From: Limenecus sp048360435
GTDB lineage: Bacteria > Cyanobacteriota > Vampirovibrionia > Gastranaerophilales > Gastranaerophilaceae
DNA: 64,000 nt
Direction: 5' to 3'
NCBI GenBank assembly: GCA_048360435.1
Contig: DBGCOP010000038.1
Coordinates: 1 to 64,000, forward strand
In this document: positions 53,046-60,927 of the stretch, in pieces
Layout of the letters: each line of letters begins with the position of its first letter
Numbering within the stretch: position 1 is the first letter of the stretch
The notes under the pieces: model-generated
The model's input: the letters and a program-made list of their open reading frames with translations, nothing else
What the model was told of the DNA's origin: nothing
Database searches by the model: none
Translations under genes and position numbers: made by a program

Positions 53046-54052
53046 TACTCTTCTTCGTCCTCTACATTTCTTTTTCTTTTCGATGTCCGGGTTTGTGCTC
53101 TTGAAGCAAGTTTGTCGGCTGCTATTTTGCCTGCATAATTCTTTTTGTAAATGTCTTTGTAGAGGTTTGTACAACAAAGGCTTCTCATAGGAAGGGTAAA
53201 ACCTGTTACTATGAAAGAAACACATGAAAGCACGACAGCTTTTGAAATGTCATAACTTTTTATTGTAATAGGAAGATGAAGGCTGTGCAGCATAGAGTTA
53301 AGGTCATTTAATGGTAAAAGTCTTATGTATTGTTCAGCAGGATACGAAAAGAAACCAACCAAATCACCTTTTTCAAACCCCCAGCAGATTAAACCGGGCA
53401 AAAGCCAGTATGTCAAAATGCCCAGCATTATGAGAAGAAGTGAAGTTTTAATGAAATTAAATTTCACAAGATTTATGCCGGTTTTTATTGCATCAAATGC
53501 GCCCTTCTCCTCTTCAAGCGCAAACACTTGAAAGCTCAAGGACAAATATACAAAGGCTATAACAAGCAATCCCCATAAAATGGGAACGGACAAAATCAAA
53601 TAAATTACACTCAAAAGGAGCAAAAGAAGAATGTAAGAGCCGCTTCTTCTTTTTATTAGTTCGGCGTGCATTCCCGTGTCTTCAAGGTTTCCGCCTTCAA
53701 GAACAGTGCTCGACATGGAGTTGAGTGCAGCTATTGCGATGAGATAATCCCAGAAAGCTTTGCAGAAGATGAAAAATCCCGGAAGTGTCAGGAGTATCAG
53801 AACTAAAAACACAAGAGGAATGTTGTCAAACACAGGGCTTTTTGTTGTGAATGATGAGATGTGTATTGTGAAAATGTAAGAGGCAAAAAATATCAGCGCT
53901 ATGCCGATTATTTGGCCGAAGATAGGGAAAGCCATATATTTGAAGAACTTTTCAAAGTTCATAAAATAGAGCTTAATCCCGTTAAAAAATATTTTCATCA
54001 CGCTGACGAAGGTTGAATCGCTTTTTGCCACTAAAAATTTCCTATCTGCCAC
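53045..54052 (-). CDS. polytopic membrane protein, unknown
   Basis: 335 residues with five to six membrane segments (IFGQIIGIALIFFASYIF, IPLVFLVLILLTLPGFFIF, YILLLLLLSVIYLIL and others), starting at GTG. A charged C-terminus (RTSKRKRNVEDEEE) is cytoplasmic. No ribosome site is obvious. It may belong to an unnamed DUF family resembling EI24/CysZ-like or stage II sporulation-type permeases, but I cannot assign it. Divergent from the PHP gene with only 30 bases between. Confidence 0.6.
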   Translation of the reverse strand: MADRKFLVAKSDSTFVSVMKIFFNGIKLYFMNFEKFFKYMAFPIFGQIIGIALIFFASYIFTIHISSFTTKSPVFDNIPLVFLVLILLTLPGFFIFCKAFWDYLIAIAALNSMSSTVLEGGNLEDTGMHAELIKRRSGSYILLLLLLSVIYLILSVPILWGLLVIAFVYLSLSFQVFALEEEKGAFDAIKTGINLVKFNFIKTSLLLIMLGILTYWLLPGLICWGFEKGDLVGFFSYPAEQYIRLLPLNDLNSMLHSLHLPITIKSYDISKAVVLSCVSFIVTGFTLPMRSLCCTNLYKDIYKKNYAGKIAADKLASRAQTRTSKRKRNVEDEEE

Positions 54053-54070
54053 TTCAATTTATGTTTATAT

Positions 54071-54076
54071 TAACAT
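54071..54076 (+). promoter_or_regulatory. -10 box giving a leaderless start at 54083
   Basis: TAACAT lies 6 bases before the ATG in a 30-base divergent gap, too short for a normal promoter plus leader. Confidence 0.4.
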
Positions 54077-54082
54077 GTAATT

Positions 54083-54736
54083 ATGGACGAGCAAAACAAA
54101 AATCTAAAAGAATTGTTGTCAGGTTTGACACAGGCAGATTTTGAAAAAGATGTGGATTTGCATATGCATTCTTGTTTTTCTGACGGCAGGCTGACTCCTG
54201 ATGAGCTTCTTGAGGATGCAAAGAAAAAAGGTTACAGGCTGATTGCCATAGCGGACCACAATACTGTTGAAGGGTATAAGAAAACAAATGTTCTTGAAAG
54301 CGGTATGGTGCTTACGGCAATTGAGTTTGACTGTTGGTTCAGGGGTGTTCTTGTTCATGTACTCGGGTATGGTGTGGACATAAACAACAGCGAGCTTTTG
54401 AGCTATTGTGCAAAAAACAAGAAGGAAACCGAGGCTGATATTGTTCGTTTGTTAAACCACAGGCACCCTAAAGATGTTATCAAAGCGATTCATAACGCAG
54501 GAGGGTTGGCTGTTCTTGCTCATCCGGCATGTTACTGGGCAGTTAATCTTGAGCATTTTGTTAAAGGTTTGATTGAGCTGGGTCTTGACGGAATAGAGTC
54601 GTTTTATCCTTACCGTAGACACAGAGGGATAATCAAATTTCATACTGCGGAGGCTGTGCGCAGAATCGGCAGAAAGTATGGTTTGATTATGACAGGCGGG
54701 TCTGACTCTCATGGTGAGATTGAGGGGATTGGTTAG
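54083..54736 (+). CDS. PHP-domain metal-dependent phosphoesterase
   Basis: 217 residues. The PHP metal motifs are all present: DLHMHSCFSDG (near 25), IAIADHNTVEGY (near 60), GLAVLAHPACYW (near 145) and TGGSDSHGEIEG (near 210). Related to bacterial 3',5'-nucleoside bisphosphate phosphatases and trinuclear-zinc phosphatases (YciV-like), but shorter than their ~280 residues because the usual middle cap is reduced. Cytoplasmic. The stop overlaps the next, convergent gene by 4 bases. Confidence 0.82.
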   Translation: MDEQNKNLKELLSGLTQADFEKDVDLHMHSCFSDGRLTPDELLEDAKKKGYRLIAIADHNTVEGYKKTNVLESGMVLTAIEFDCWFRGVLVHVLGYGVDINNSELLSYCAKNKKETEADIVRLLNHRHPKDVIKAIHNAGGLAVLAHPACYWAVNLEHFVKGLIELGLDGIESFYPYRRHRGIIKFHTAEAVRRIGRKYGLIMTGGSDSHGEIEGIG

Positions 54737-54951
54737 ATTTTCATAATTTTGTGAATGTAATTTATATCTTTTTTTATAGCAATTATTCGCTCTAATAAAA
54801 TTGTAGCGAGTGTTTCTGAATCAAAAGGTCTTAAATTTGAATCATCTCTTATACAGTTAATTAATATTCTAGCTATGCCTTCAAAATTAAATCTTTCTAT
54901 GGCAATTTTTGCCATTTTTTGTTTGATTTTCTTTTGTTCTCGTCTATTCAT
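54733..54951 (-). CDS. small helical protein, paralogue of 26538-26726
   Basis: 72 residues; AAGGA is 9 bases before the ATG. The Lys/Arg-rich N-terminus (MNRREQKKIKQKMAKIAIER) is followed by EGIARILINC, an Asp-rich turn and LLERIIAIKKDINYIHKI, matching the smaller relative in the order of an IARIL helix and an Ile-rich final helix. No family known. Confidence 0.55.
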   Translation of the reverse strand: MNRREQKKIKQKMAKIAIERFNFEGIARILINCIRDDSNLRPFDSETLATILLERIIAIKKDINYIHKIMKI

Positions 54952-55042
54952 TGTAATATCCTTAAATAACTAATTGATACATACAATTATAGACATATGA
55001 ATAAATTTATTTATTGCAAAATGGCAATGTTAAAATTTAATA

Positions 55043-55573
55043 TTATTGCGGAGCAAGAATAATAATCAGGTTTCGACCTTCCATTGACGGTTTTCTTTCA
55101 ACGTTAATCGGTTCGCCTTCGAGGTCTTTTATGAATCTGTTAGCGAGGTCAAAAGCCAGCTCGGTATGCTGCATTTCACGACCTCTGAGCATTATAACGA
55201 TTTTTACTTTGTCGCCTGATGCAATGAATTTTTTGATGTTTTTAATTCTTACGTTATAGTCATGAACATCGATTTTATATCTGATTTTTATTTCTTTTAT
55301 TTCAACAGTGTGTTGTTTTTTCTTGGCTTCTTTAGCTTTTTTGTCGAGTTCATATTTATATTTTCCGTAGTTCATGATTTTTGCTACGGGAGGGTTCTGG
55401 TTTGGAGAAACTACTACCAAATCGAGGTCTTTTTCATCAGCCATTCTTTGTGCTTCTGATGTAGGAATTACGCCGAAGTTTTCGCCCTCGCTTCCTATCA
55501 ATCTTACTTCTTTGCTTCTGATATTTCTATTTATCAGTGCTGCGTCTTTGCCGTTTGAAAAATCTCTGCTAAT
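55043..55573 (-). CDS. infC: translation initiation factor IF-3, ATT start codon
   Basis: 176 residues from an ATT codon at 55571-55573. Upstream of the first TTG the frame continues with codons for SRDFSNGKDAALINRNIRSK then EVRLIGSEGENFGV, the standard IF-3 N-terminus; GGAGA sits 8 bases before the ATT. The N- and C-domain features follow (KIMNYGKYKYELDKKAKEA, KIRYKIDVHDYNVRI, RNLIIILAPQ). A rare AUU/ATT start is the known autoregulatory device of IF-3. Promoter TTGACA-18-TAAAAT. It is not with rpmI-rplT. Confidence 0.93.
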   Translation of the reverse strand: MSRDFSNGKDAALINRNIRSKEVRLIGSEGENFGVIPTSEAQRMADEKDLDLVVVSPNQNPPVAKIMNYGKYKYELDKKAKEAKKKQHTVEIKEIKIRYKIDVHDYNVRIKNIKKFIASGDKVKIVIMLRGREMQHTELAFDLANRFIKDLEGEPINVERKPSMEGRNLIIILAPQ

Positions 55574-55604
55574 GGTTTGTTCTCCTTTTTTAATCTATTA
55601 CGCT

Positions 55605-55634
55605 ATTTTAGATTGCTAATCATTCAAATGTCAA
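55605..55634 (-). promoter_or_regulatory. sigma-70 promoter of infC
   Basis: Minus strand TTGACA (55629-55634), 18-base spacer, TAAAAT (55605-55610), leading into a short leader of about 25 bases. Confidence 0.75.
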
Positions 55635-55646
55635 CATATATACGGA

Positions 55647-56162
55647 TTATACACGAACGTTATTAATTTCGTTGTAGGCGTTGACGAGTCTGTTTCTCAT
55701 TTGTATTGCCATTTGCATGGTGAGGTTTGCTTTTTGAGAAGCAAGCATAACCTCGTGAACGCTGATGTCTCCGCCTGCGGCAAAGGTTTCTGCTGCTTCA
55801 TAAGCTGCATTTTGTGACTCGTTTACGGAATTCAGTCCGTTTGAAAATGCTTTGCCGAAGTCATTTGCCATATTTTCGACAGCAGAGCGGCTTCTTTTTT
55901 GTGTTTCTTGGACACCCTGTGCATTTTCTATTCTTTCAAGCGGTGACACGCCCATGTTTTCGAGTCCTACATTCATTTGGATTCCTGTATTAATGATTGG
56001 ACCTTGAGGCGTATTCGCCATGTTCTCCATTTTTTGATTCAAAACATTATCAAAAGCTGTCATTCCGTTTTTGTCGGAGTTTATATTAAAAGACTCCATT
56101 TCTTTTGAGAATATTTTGTTATAGTTTGATATTGAATTGTTTGCTATTTGATTAAACTGCAA
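55647..56162 (-). CDS. fliE: flagellar hook-basal body protein FliE
   Basis: 171 residues, starting at TTG with AAGGAG 8 bases upstream. The C-terminal 60 residues carry the FliE signature: SVHEVMLASQKANLTMQMAI and RNRLVNAYNEINNVRV. The N-terminal ~90 residues are extra compared with the usual ~100-residue FliE. FliE joins the MS ring to the rod. Last gene of the regulator-kinase-flgB-flgC-fliE run. Confidence 0.9.
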   Translation of the reverse strand: MQFNQIANNSISNYNKIFSKEMESFNINSDKNGMTAFDNVLNQKMENMANTPQGPIINTGIQMNVGLENMGVSPLERIENAQGVQETQKRSRSAVENMANDFGKAFSNGLNSVNESQNAAYEAAETFAAGGDISVHEVMLASQKANLTMQMAIQMRNRLVNAYNEINNVRV

Positions 56163-56186
56163 TTTTTATACTCCTTTTCAAAGGCT

Positions 56187-56693
56187 TTAGATTCTTAAAG
56201 CCGCAGAAATCATACCTTTTGTTGTTTCTGCTGTTGTTGCGTTGGCTTCATAGGCTCGTGAGGCTGAAACCATGTTTACCATTTCTTCGACGATATTTAT
56301 GTTAGGCAAAGTTACAAATCCGTCAGCATCCGCTTCAGGGTTTGACGGGTCGTATATTGTTTTGTAAGGGTCGTTTGAGGGGGTAATTTCCGCTACTTCA
56401 ACACCCTGTGAAATTTGTTTTTCATCATATGAAATTCCGCCTTTAAGAGCGATAGTTCCGTTTGTCGGGCTGTAATAGGCATGGTGGTTTCCGTCAGGGA
56501 ATGCCGGTGCTGTTGAGCCGAGTTTGTCTGCATATACTGCTTTAAAAGTTACATTCTTTTTTATGTATACTCCGGGAGTTCCGTCTGGATTTCTTGTTGT
56601 ATTAACGTTTGCCATGTTCGAAGCAATGTTGTCCATCATTGTTCTTTGGGCATACATTCCGGAGCCTGAAATATCAAATGCGCTGAAACTCAT
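56187..56693 (-). CDS. flgC: flagellar basal-body rod protein FlgC
   Basis: 168 residues. N-terminal ASGMYAQRTMMDNIASNMAN (here SGSGMYAQR...), ending VSASRAYEANATTAETTKGM; the internal NVTFKA and GVEVAEITPSNDPY also fit FlgC. Proximal rod component. GGAGGATC ribosome site overlaps the flgB end. Confidence 0.9.
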   Translation of the reverse strand: MSFSAFDISGSGMYAQRTMMDNIASNMANVNTTRNPDGTPGVYIKKNVTFKAVYADKLGSTAPAFPDGNHHAYYSPTNGTIALKGGISYDEKQISQGVEVAEITPSNDPYKTIYDPSNPEADADGFVTLPNINIVEEMVNMVSASRAYEANATTAETTKGMISAALRI

Positions 56694-56696
56694 TTA

Positions 56697-57209
56697 TTAT
56701 GATCCTCCTCTTACAACGTCCAAAAGGTTCGTCATGAATCTTCCTTCTACTGTTGCCAGAACATTATACTGGGTTCCGGCTTTTGCCATGTCCATCATTT
56801 CTTCTTCAAGGTTTACGTTGTTTCCGTTTCCGTAATCAATCCACCTTTCATCCCTGATGACTTCCGGTGCGTAAGCACCCGTGTCAGCTTTTGTCTGTTG
56901 GATATAGAGCATTTGTTCCTGAGGAAGCTTTTGTGCGATGTTGTTCGTCATTGGATTGTAGTCGTGAGAATAGCCTGTTCTGTATGAATGGTCTTTTTCA
57001 TAAGCAAGGCTGTTTTTCATTCTCAGATCTTTTCTGATGTCATCTTTTTCAATAATTTCTTGAAGCTGATCTTCGAAGGCTACCATTTTTCTTTGATAGT
57101 CAGGAGTCATTGCGTTGGCGGTGTTTGAGGCAATAGCTGATTGTCTTTTTACAAGACCGTCCATGGCGAGTTTAGAAACTTCGATTGCTCTTACGTTAAA
57201 CAAATCCAT
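56697..57209 (-). CDS. flgB: flagellar basal-body rod protein FlgB
   Basis: 170 residues. MDGLVKRQSAIASNTANAMT with the PDYQRKMVAFEDQL segment, and a C-terminal helix (AGTQYNVLATVEGRFMTNLL) are FlgB-like. Proximal rod. AAAGGAG precedes the ATG, 15 bases after the kinase stop. Confidence 0.9.
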   Translation of the reverse strand: MDLFNVRAIEVSKLAMDGLVKRQSAIASNTANAMTPDYQRKMVAFEDQLQEIIEKDDIRKDLRMKNSLAYEKDHSYRTGYSHDYNPMTNNIAQKLPQEQMLYIQQTKADTGAYAPEVIRDERWIDYGNGNNVNLEEEMMDMAKAGTQYNVLATVEGRFMTNLLDVVRGGS

Positions 57210-57224
57210 GTGCTTCTCTCCTTT

Positions 57225-58499
57225 CTATAATTTTGGTACCAGTATTTCAAAAGTTGTGCCGTTTTCGTCGGAACAAACCAGATTCAAGTCGCCGTATTGT
57301 TCTTTCATTGCTTCTTTTGAAATATACAAGCCCAGTCCTGAGCCTGTTATTTTTGAGGTAAAGCCTTCGTCGAAAATTTTCTTTTGTGTTTCTGAATCTA
57401 TTCCGCATCCGTTGTCGCTGATAAGAATTTTGAGCATATTATCAGCTGTTTCTTCTGTTTTTACGACAATTTTTCCGCTTTCTTTTTTGCACTGTATTGC
57501 ATCAAGCGCATTGTAGAAAAGATTTATCATTACATTCAAAAGTTTATTTTCGTCAGCAAGGATTTCACCTGTGAATTTATTTGAAACTTCGAATTTTGAG
57601 TCAGTCTCTTGTGCTTTTGCCTGAACAAGCGAGATAGCTGTTTCCAGAACTTTTGAGAAGTTTATGCTTACCAGTTTTACACTCTGGATTGTTCTCAATT
57701 CAGTGAGCAGTGTGGAGATTGAATCTTTTGATTTTTTTATGCTGTGGATTGCATTTGTCATTGAGTCTTGAAGTTCTTTATTTGAAACAATCTCGAGTCT
57801 TTTTTCCATGATTTTTGAGTATAAATCAATGACAGAGAGATGATTTTTTATGTCGTGTGAAATGATTTTTGCTTTTGTTGAAATATACTCATATTTTTTT
57901 GCAATATCTTCGTTTTCACCGAGCAGCCCTGCTTCAGCCTGTGTGAGTGAAGCTTCTTCCACAAATGAATCAGCAAAGTTTATGAATTTGTGAACAGCTT
58001 TGTTCAAAAGTTCGTTGCTTCTGCGCTCCGGTGTATATTCTTGTGTATATCTTGTCAAATCAATTTTTGAGTTTTCGGAGATGATTCTGACTACGTTGTT
58101 TACGTCTCTTGAATTCAAAAGGTGGTACACACATGAGGTATCTTTAACTGTTTCTGTTGAATAATCCCACAGAAGGCAGACTGAATATCTCGGAGAAAGA
58201 ATGACAAGAAACTCTGTCTCTCCCCAGATATCATCTTTTTCAAGGTTTTCGCCTTTTGTTACATTATCAAAAGAGTAGACTTCTGCATTTGTAAATTCGA
58301 GTCTTTTGAGCACTCCGTCCAGTTCTTTTGTGTCAAACAGTCTGATAAGTGCGACTGCTTTTTGGGATTGTGCTTCAAGAAGCGGTTCCAGGGCGAAGCG
58401 AAACAGTCCTTTGATTGTCTGTTTATTAATCGGTCTTGTTTGACCCAGATAAATTAAATCTTTTAAAAGATTTTTTTGTCTAAAATTTGCTCCGCCCAT
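57225..58499 (-). CDS. soluble sensor histidine kinase in the flagellar operon
   Basis: 424 residues, no membrane helix. A novel N-terminal domain (about 40-165) with FLVILSPRYSVCLLWDYSTE and DVNNVVRIISENSK may be a DICT-like sensor common in cyanobacterial kinases; that call is tentative. The H box is ISHDIKNHLSVID (His near 215), an NtrB-like type; ATPase motifs are NLFYNALDAI, DNGCGID and GSGLGLYISK. It follows the response regulator gene by 29 bases and precedes flgB, so it likely signals through it. Confidence 0.8.
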   Translation of the reverse strand: MGGANFRQKNLLKDLIYLGQTRPINKQTIKGLFRFALEPLLEAQSQKAVALIRLFDTKELDGVLKRLEFTNAEVYSFDNVTKGENLEKDDIWGETEFLVILSPRYSVCLLWDYSTETVKDTSCVYHLLNSRDVNNVVRIISENSKIDLTRYTQEYTPERRSNELLNKAVHKFINFADSFVEEASLTQAEAGLLGENEDIAKKYEYISTKAKIISHDIKNHLSVIDLYSKIMEKRLEIVSNKELQDSMTNAIHSIKKSKDSISTLLTELRTIQSVKLVSINFSKVLETAISLVQAKAQETDSKFEVSNKFTGEILADENKLLNVMINLFYNALDAIQCKKESGKIVVKTEETADNMLKILISDNGCGIDSETQKKIFDEGFTSKITGSGLGLYISKEAMKEQYGDLNLVCSDENGTTFEILVPKL

Positions 58500-58528
58500 T
58501 ATTTTTAATCTTACCTTTATTTAATCCG

Positions 58529-59239
58529 CTAAATGGCGATTTTTACTTTTCTTCTGTTTAAAAATCCATTGTTCAGTGCATACAAAACAGCCTGTGTTCT
58601 GTCGTTTACCTGAAGTTTTTGGAAGATGTTGTTTACGTGAGTTTTTACTGTTGTTTCAGAGATGAAGAGTTTTTGTGCTACGCCTTTGTAAGTTACACCC
58701 TGAGTCAAAAGGTCAAGAACTTCTTCTTCTCTTTGTGTTAAATAGTTCAAAAGGTTTTCTTCATCCGAAACAGTTTGTGTTTCTTCTTTGAAGGATTTTT
58801 GGAAATATTCGAAGAATCTTGAAGACAAAGTTGCAGGAAGATAAATTTTTCCCGATGCAACTTCGTCTATCGCATAGATGAGTTGAGCAGAGGCCATTGT
58901 TTTTAAGATATAGCCCTTAGCTCCGATTTTCATAGCTCTGAAGATTAAATCAGGATCATCATAGCCTGTCAAAGCGATGGTACGCACTCCCAAATCTAAT
59001 TTTTCAATTTCCGCAATTGCGGTCAAACCATCTTTTTCAGGCATGTTGATATCCATTAAAACGATTTCAGGACGATACTTCTTAATAAGACTGATTGCAA
59101 CACTTGCACTTGTAGCTGTTGCCACTACATCGAAATCGCTTTCAATTTCAATCAGTTCTTTGATTCCTGACAAATGATCATAGTTGTCATCTACAATAAT
59201 GATTCTGGCTTTCTTCTTAAATTCAAGACCTCTTCTCAT
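58529..59239 (-). CDS. LuxR/NarL-family response regulator
   Basis: 236 residues. Receiver domain (about 10-130) with VDDNYDH, phospho-Asp in IVLMDINMPEKDG, and ALTGYDDP; LuxR HTH (about 168-228) with LTQREEEVLDLLTQGVTYKG, then LFISETTVKTHVNNIFQKL. Its gene leads the kinase-flgB-flgC-fliE run, suggesting control of motility. NarL regulators usually pair with HisKA_3 kinases; the kinase here has an NtrB-like H box instead. GGGGGAG precedes the ATG. Confidence 0.9.
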   Translation of the reverse strand: MRRGLEFKKKARIIIVDDNYDHLSGIKELIEIESDFDVVATATSASVAISLIKKYRPEIVLMDINMPEKDGLTAIAEIEKLDLGVRTIALTGYDDPDLIFRAMKIGAKGYILKTMASAQLIYAIDEVASGKIYLPATLSSRFFEYFQKSFKEETQTVSDEENLLNYLTQREEEVLDLLTQGVTYKGVAQKLFISETTVKTHVNNIFQKLQVNDRTQAVLYALNNGFLNRRKVKIAI

Positions 59240-59376
59240 CTACTCCCCCATGATTCTTCTTTATAAATTTTAATCGTGTACTTGTATTATTTACACCATG
59301 TATATTACCCCTAAATAGAGTAGTGCCTCATCGACTAGAAGGTCGAAATAATGATGTTTGTTGATATACCTTTGTA

Positions 59377-59396
59377 TCTAGACCATGTGGTCTAGA
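59377..59396. promoter_or_regulatory. 20-bp near-perfect palindrome, candidate operator
   Basis: TCTAGACCA and TGGTCTAGA flank TG, upstream of the response regulator and of rnpB. A shorter repeat TCGAC/GTCGA lies at 59333-59348. Binding by the adjacent regulator is a guess. Confidence 0.5.
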
Positions 59397-59485
59397 AAAA
59401 GATGGTATAGCTTGAGAATAGAGGGTTTTGGGAGTTGTCGAAAAATAATTTATTAGTATTACTTAATCTTAGCGTTCTACGGGAT

Positions 59486-59513
59486 TTGAATTAGTCACTA
59501 TGTATGATAAATT
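59486..59513 (+). promoter_or_regulatory. promoter of rnpB
   Basis: TTGAAT (59486-59491), 16 bases, TGA-TAAATT (-10 at 59508-59513); start at about 59521 matches the mature 5' end. Confidence 0.6.
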
Positions 59514-59520
59514 AAGTAAT

Positions 59521-59867
59521 GGAGCAGTCGGATAATTGCGCAGATGAAAAACTCTGTGAGGAAAGTCCGGGCACCCAAGGGCAGACCGCCTGATAACGTC
59601 AGGTGCGGGCGACCGTGAGGATAGTGCCACAGAAATGAAGACTGCCGATGGTTTCCTTTCAGGATTCACAGGCGATGGTGCAACGGCGAGGTAAGAGCTC
59701 ACCGGAAAGGCTGAGAGGTCTTTGCCAGGTAAACCCCGGTCGGGTGCAAGGTTGACAAAAAGGTTAAGGTGACCCGCCGTCTTTTGACAAACCGCTGGAG
59801 CTTACAGGCAACTGTAAGTCGAGACAGATAATTATCTAGAAACAGAACCCGGCTTATGAGCTGCTCC
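59521..59867 (+). ncRNA. rnpB: RNase P RNA, bacterial type A
   Basis: The catalytic RNA of tRNA 5' processing, about 347 bases. Conserved segments: GAGGAAAGTCCGGGC near the 5' end, the GGTAAACCCC-type and CAACGGCGAGGTAAGAGCTC middle stretches, and ACAGAACCCGGCTTAT near the 3' end. The ends pair as GGAGCAG (59521-59527) with CTGCTCC (59861-59867). Confidence 0.95.
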
Positions 59868-59875
59868 TTTTATTT

Positions 59876-60889
59876 TTATAAAATTATTGTTTTATACAGG
59901 AAGAATATAGCTCCTGAAATCATTATGCAAACAGGAATTGTTAAAACCCATGCCCAGACAATATTGCCGATTACGCCCCATTTTACTGCATGAGCTTTGT
60001 ATGTTGTACCCACACCCATAATAGCTGTGGAGATTACATGGGTTGTGCTCAACGGTACGCCGAAATGTGAAGCTGCAAGGATGATAGAGGCTGCTGATGT
60101 TTCGGCAGCAAATCCATTGATTGGTTTGAGCTTAATGATTTTGCTGCCCATTGTTCTGATAATTTTCCAACCGCCTGACATTATGCCGCAGCTCATTACT
60201 GTTGCACATGCAAGAATTACATAAACAGGAATGTCAAAACTTCCTGATGCGTTATGCTTTACAATTCCGCCGGCAAGAAGTGCTAATGTTATTATACCCA
60301 TTGTTTTTTGTGCGTCGTTTGAGCCATGGCTCAGAGCCATTAAGCCTGCCGAGAAAATCTGGCATCTTCTGAAACGTCTGTTAACTTTATCAGGGTTTGC
60401 TTTGTAAAATATTCTGAGCAAAACAGCCATTACAACAAAACCTGTACCGAATCCGATTAGCGGAGCAAGGAACATAGGCTCAATTACCTTGTCTGCAAGC
60501 TCCATAAATCTTACACAGCCCCAACCCGCATTCACAACAGATGCGCCGATAAGACCGCCTATCAAAGCATGAGAGGAGCTTGACGGAAGTCCGAAGAACC
60601 ATGTTATTAAATTCCAGATTATTGCAGCACAGAGTGCACAAAATATAACATGAAGAGTTATTGTTGTAGGGTCGATAATTCCTGCCCCAATGGTTTTGGC
60701 TACGTGAGTGCCTGTCAAAGCACCGGTAAATTCCAGAACCGCTCCATATACAACTGCTTGACGGGGTGTCAGAACTTTTGTTGAAACTACTGTTGCAATA
60801 GCATTGGCTGCATCGTGAAATCCGTTTATGTATTCAAATACGAGTGCTCCGACTATTACCAAAACTAACAATACTATTGAAACTGTCAT
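59876..60889 (-). CDS. PiT-family inorganic phosphate permease
   Basis: 337 residues with about nine membrane helices. The start at 60889 (MTVSIVLLVLVIVG) is preferred to an in-frame TTG six codons upstream. Signature halves: FEYINGFHDAANAIATVVST and FSAGLMALSHGSNDAQKTMG, with an inverted repeat GLPSSSSHALIGG / GVPLSTTHVISTA. Low-affinity phosphate (or metal-phosphate) import driven by protons. Runs with the DUF47 gene 38 bases upstream, a common pair. Confidence 0.9.
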   Translation of the reverse strand: MTVSIVLLVLVIVGALVFEYINGFHDAANAIATVVSTKVLTPRQAVVYGAVLEFTGALTGTHVAKTIGAGIIDPTTITLHVIFCALCAAIIWNLITWFFGLPSSSSHALIGGLIGASVVNAGWGCVRFMELADKVIEPMFLAPLIGFGTGFVVMAVLLRIFYKANPDKVNRRFRRCQIFSAGLMALSHGSNDAQKTMGIITLALLAGGIVKHNASGSFDIPVYVILACATVMSCGIMSGGWKIIRTMGSKIIKLKPINGFAAETSAASIILAASHFGVPLSTTHVISTAIMGVGTTYKAHAVKWGVIGNIVWAWVLTIPVCIMISGAIFFLYKTIIL

Positions 60890-60927
60890 ATATTTTCTTT
60901 CCCTCAACTAATCCAACTAAATAAGAT

